From the NCBI GenBank assembly GCA_900551305.1, contig URVK01000017.1:1-14293 (forward strand): a stretch of 14,293 nucleotides of DNA, given 5' to 3'. The DNA comes from an uncultured Collinsella sp. (GTDB taxonomy: Bacteria; Actinomycetota; Coriobacteriia; Coriobacteriales; Coriobacteriaceae). The notes below the pieces were generated by a model that saw only the letters and a program-made list of their open reading frames with translations, did no database searches and was not told where the DNA came from. This document shows positions 12,692 to 14,293 of this stretch, in pieces (within the stretch, counting starts at the first letter, position 1; each line of letters opens with the position of its first letter). A program made the translations under genes and the position numbers.

Positions 12692-14293
12692 GTGACCTAC
12701 GCATACACTGCCACTGAGCGCAAGCGCGTCAGCTTCGGGAAAATCCCGGAGGCCATGGAGCTCCCCAACCTTATCTCTGTTCAAAGGGAATCCTTTGAGC
12801 GTTTTAAGGACGAGGGCCTTCGTGAGGCGTTCAAGGAATCCAGCCCCATCCAGAGCCAGAACCATGTTCTCGAGGTTACCTTCGGCGAGCATCAGTTCGG
12901 CGACCCCGCGCACACCGTCGAGGAGTGCCGCGAGAAGGATATGACCTATCAGGCTCCGCTTCTGACCGACGTCCGTCTCACCAACAAGGAGACCGGCGAG
13001 ATCAAGGAGCAGCTCGTCTTCATGGGCGACTTCCCCATGATGACCGATCAGGGCACCTTCATCATCAACGGTACCGAGCGCATCGTCGTCTCGCAGCTCG
13101 TCCGCTCCCCGGGCGTGTACTACAGCTCCGAGATGGATTCGGGCAAGCAGATCTACAAGGCCCAGATCATCCCGTCCCGCGGTGCCTGGCTTGAGTTTGA
13201 GGTCGACAAGCGCGACCAGCTCATGGTCTCCATCGACCGTAAGCGCAAGCAGAGCGCCACGATGTTCCTGCGCGCCCTTGGCATTGCCGTCACCAACGAC
13301 GACATCATCGAGCTGCTCGGCAACTCCGATGTGATCAAGCGCACCCTGGAGCGTGACACCGCCCTCACTCGCGAGGACGCCCTCATCGAGATCTACCGTC
13401 GTCTGCGCCCGGGCGAGCCTCCCACCGTGGACGCTTCCCGCAGCCTGCTCGAGGGTCTGCTCTTTAACCCGCAGCGCTACGACTTGGCCCGCGTCGGTCG
13501 TTACAAGGTCAACAAGAAGCTCAACCTCACCACCGAGGAAGAGGTCACGGTGCTCACCGACGAGGATATCGTTGCGACGCTGCGCTACCTCCTGTCCCTC
13601 GCTGCCGGCGAGCAGGGCTTCAAGGTCGACGACATCGACCACTTTGGCAACCGCCGCATCCGCACCGTCGGCGAGCTCGTCGCCAACCAGTTCCGTATCG
13701 GCATGAGCCGTATGGAGCGCGTCGTCCGTGAGCGCATGAGCTCCCAGGACATCGACGAGATTACCCCGCAGTCGCTCATCAACATCCGTCCGATCGTGGC
13801 CTCCATCAAGGAGTTCTTCGGTTCCTCGCAGCTCTCGCAGTTCATGGACCAGGCGAACCCCCTGACCGGTCTGACCCACAAGCGCCGTCTGTCCGCACTC
13901 GGCCCTGGCGGTCTTGCCGGCCACAAGTCCGGCTCCAGCCGCCGCACCAACGTGCCGACGGCCGTCCGCGACGTTCACAACTCGCACTACAGCCGCATGT
14001 GCCCGATCGAGACCCCCGAAGGCCCCAACATCGGCCTGATCGGCTCGCTCGCTCTCTACGCCCGCGTCAACGAGTACGGCTTCATCGAGGCTCCGTTCCG
14101 TCGCGTCGAGAACGGCGTTGCCACCGACCAGATCGACTGGATGACCGCTGACGAGGAAGAGAAGCACGTCATCGCGCCGGCCAACACGCCGCTCGATCCC
14201 AAGACCAACGAGTTCATCACGACCGATGCCGAGGGCAAGATCGTCCGTCCGCACACCGTGATCGCCCGTACCCGCGACTTCGACGGCTCCTTC
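12692..14293 (+). CDS. rpoB: RNA polymerase subunit beta (N-terminal 534 codons; 3' end outside window)
   Basis: Beta forms half of the RNA polymerase active-centre cleft. The start is GTG, with GAAGGAGG nine bases upstream. The protein opens with [19 protein letters not shown], followed by [27 protein letters not shown] in the beta2/protrusion area (118-144), read as consecutive blocks. The rifampicin region is [16 protein letters not shown] then [14 protein letters not shown] (378-407). The E. coli resistance positions Q513, D516, H526 and S531 correspond to Q383, D386, H396 and S401, all in sensitive form; N518 is Ala388. [17 protein letters not shown] (437-453) is conserved. Between L408 and R426 the usual nine residues containing RERAGFE are replaced by 17 (AGHKSGSS then RRTNVPTAV). 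This is the fork-loop-2 segment. The frame is intact and third positions are all G or C there, so it is not a frameshift. Typical RpoB is about 1,150-1,200 residues, so a little under half is visible. Confidence 0.97.
   Translation, partial: MTYAYTATERKRVSFGKIPEAMELPNLISVQRESFERFKDEGLREAFKESSPIQSQNHVLEVTFGEHQFGDPAHTVEECREKDMTYQAPLLTDVRLTNKETGEIKEQLVFMGDFPMMTDQGTFIINGTERIVVSQLVRSPGVYYSSEMDSGKQIYKAQIIPSRGAWLEFEVDKRDQLMVSIDRKRKQSATMFLRALGIAVTNDDIIELLGNSDVIKRTLERDTALTREDALIEIYRRLRPGEPPTVDASRSLLEGLLFNPQRYDLARVGRYKVNKKLNLTTEEEVTVLTDEDIVATLRYLLSLAAGEQGFKVDDIDHFGNRRIRTVGELVANQFRIGMSRMERVVRERMSSQDIDEITPQSLINIRPIVASIKEFFGSSQLSQFMDQANPLTGLTHKRRLSALGPGGLAGHKSGSSRRTNVPTAVRDVHNSHYSRMCPIETPEGPNIGLIGSLALYARVNEYGFIEAPFRRVENGVATDQIDWMTADEEEKHVIAPANTPLDPKTNEFITTDAEGKIVRPHTVIARTRDFDGSF

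Noticed and set aside
13916..13966. Paired frameshift errors creating the odd RpoB segment
   Set aside because: Neither alternative frame gives RERAGFEV, the third positions are all G or C in the actual frame, and conserved residues resume exactly on both sides.
12620..14254. A 544-codon minus-strand open frame opposite rpoB
   Set aside because: Antisense shadow of a highly conserved gene; composition is repetitive Val/Asp/Leu/Gly typical of reversed GC-rich coding sequence.

Overview
The window is high-GC bacterial DNA with strong GAG/AAG/CTC/GTC codon bias. It looks like Actinomycetota, most likely class Coriobacteriia (Collinsella-like). That is inferred from codon use, the FeoA-FeoB fusion, an Actinobacteria-like GalU and RpoB, and many palindromic intergenic elements. 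I could not run a search, so the genus is a guess.

Layout, left to right. (1) The 5' part of a minus-strand PTS EIIA(Glc)-type gene runs off the left edge, with a LacI-type dyad in its upstream region. (2) A plus-strand alpha/beta hydrolase follows. (3) Next is a repeat-rich gap: a 63-bp palindrome, then a tandem array of 62-bp hairpin units with compensatory base changes, then the feo promoter with twin operator-like dyads. (4) A fused FeoA-FeoB ferrous iron transporter follows. (5) A SotB-like sugar efflux transporter is followed by a second copy of the 63-bp palindrome. (6) A two-gene operon encodes a cytoplasmic GH13 alpha-amylase-family enzyme and a family-6 UDG (hypoxanthine-DNA glycosylase). 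(7) A convergent minus-strand gene of unknown function comes next, then a divergent class I PLP aminotransferase whose last third has clearly different codon use. (8) A large (about 215-255 bp) inverted repeat has its right outer arm running into the rplJ promoter. (9) An L10 leader and attenuator-like terminator precede rplJ and rplL, which end in a strong terminator. (10) galU has its own promoter region and terminator. (11) The window ends with the first 534 codons of rpoB.

The left part deals with carbohydrate and iron uptake or processing (PTS, esterase, Feo, sugar efflux, amylase). The right part is core information machinery (L10, L7/L12, RNA polymerase beta), with galU inserted where rplL and rpoB are usually adjacent. 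The RpoB fork-loop-2 segment is longer than, and unlike, the near-universal form. No tRNA, rRNA, CRISPR array, transposase or integrase was seen.

The strongest candidates for something undescribed are the covarying 62-bp hairpin array upstream of feoAB, the long palindrome joined to the rplJ promoter, the dispersed 63-bp palindrome family, and the altered fork loop 2 of RpoB.
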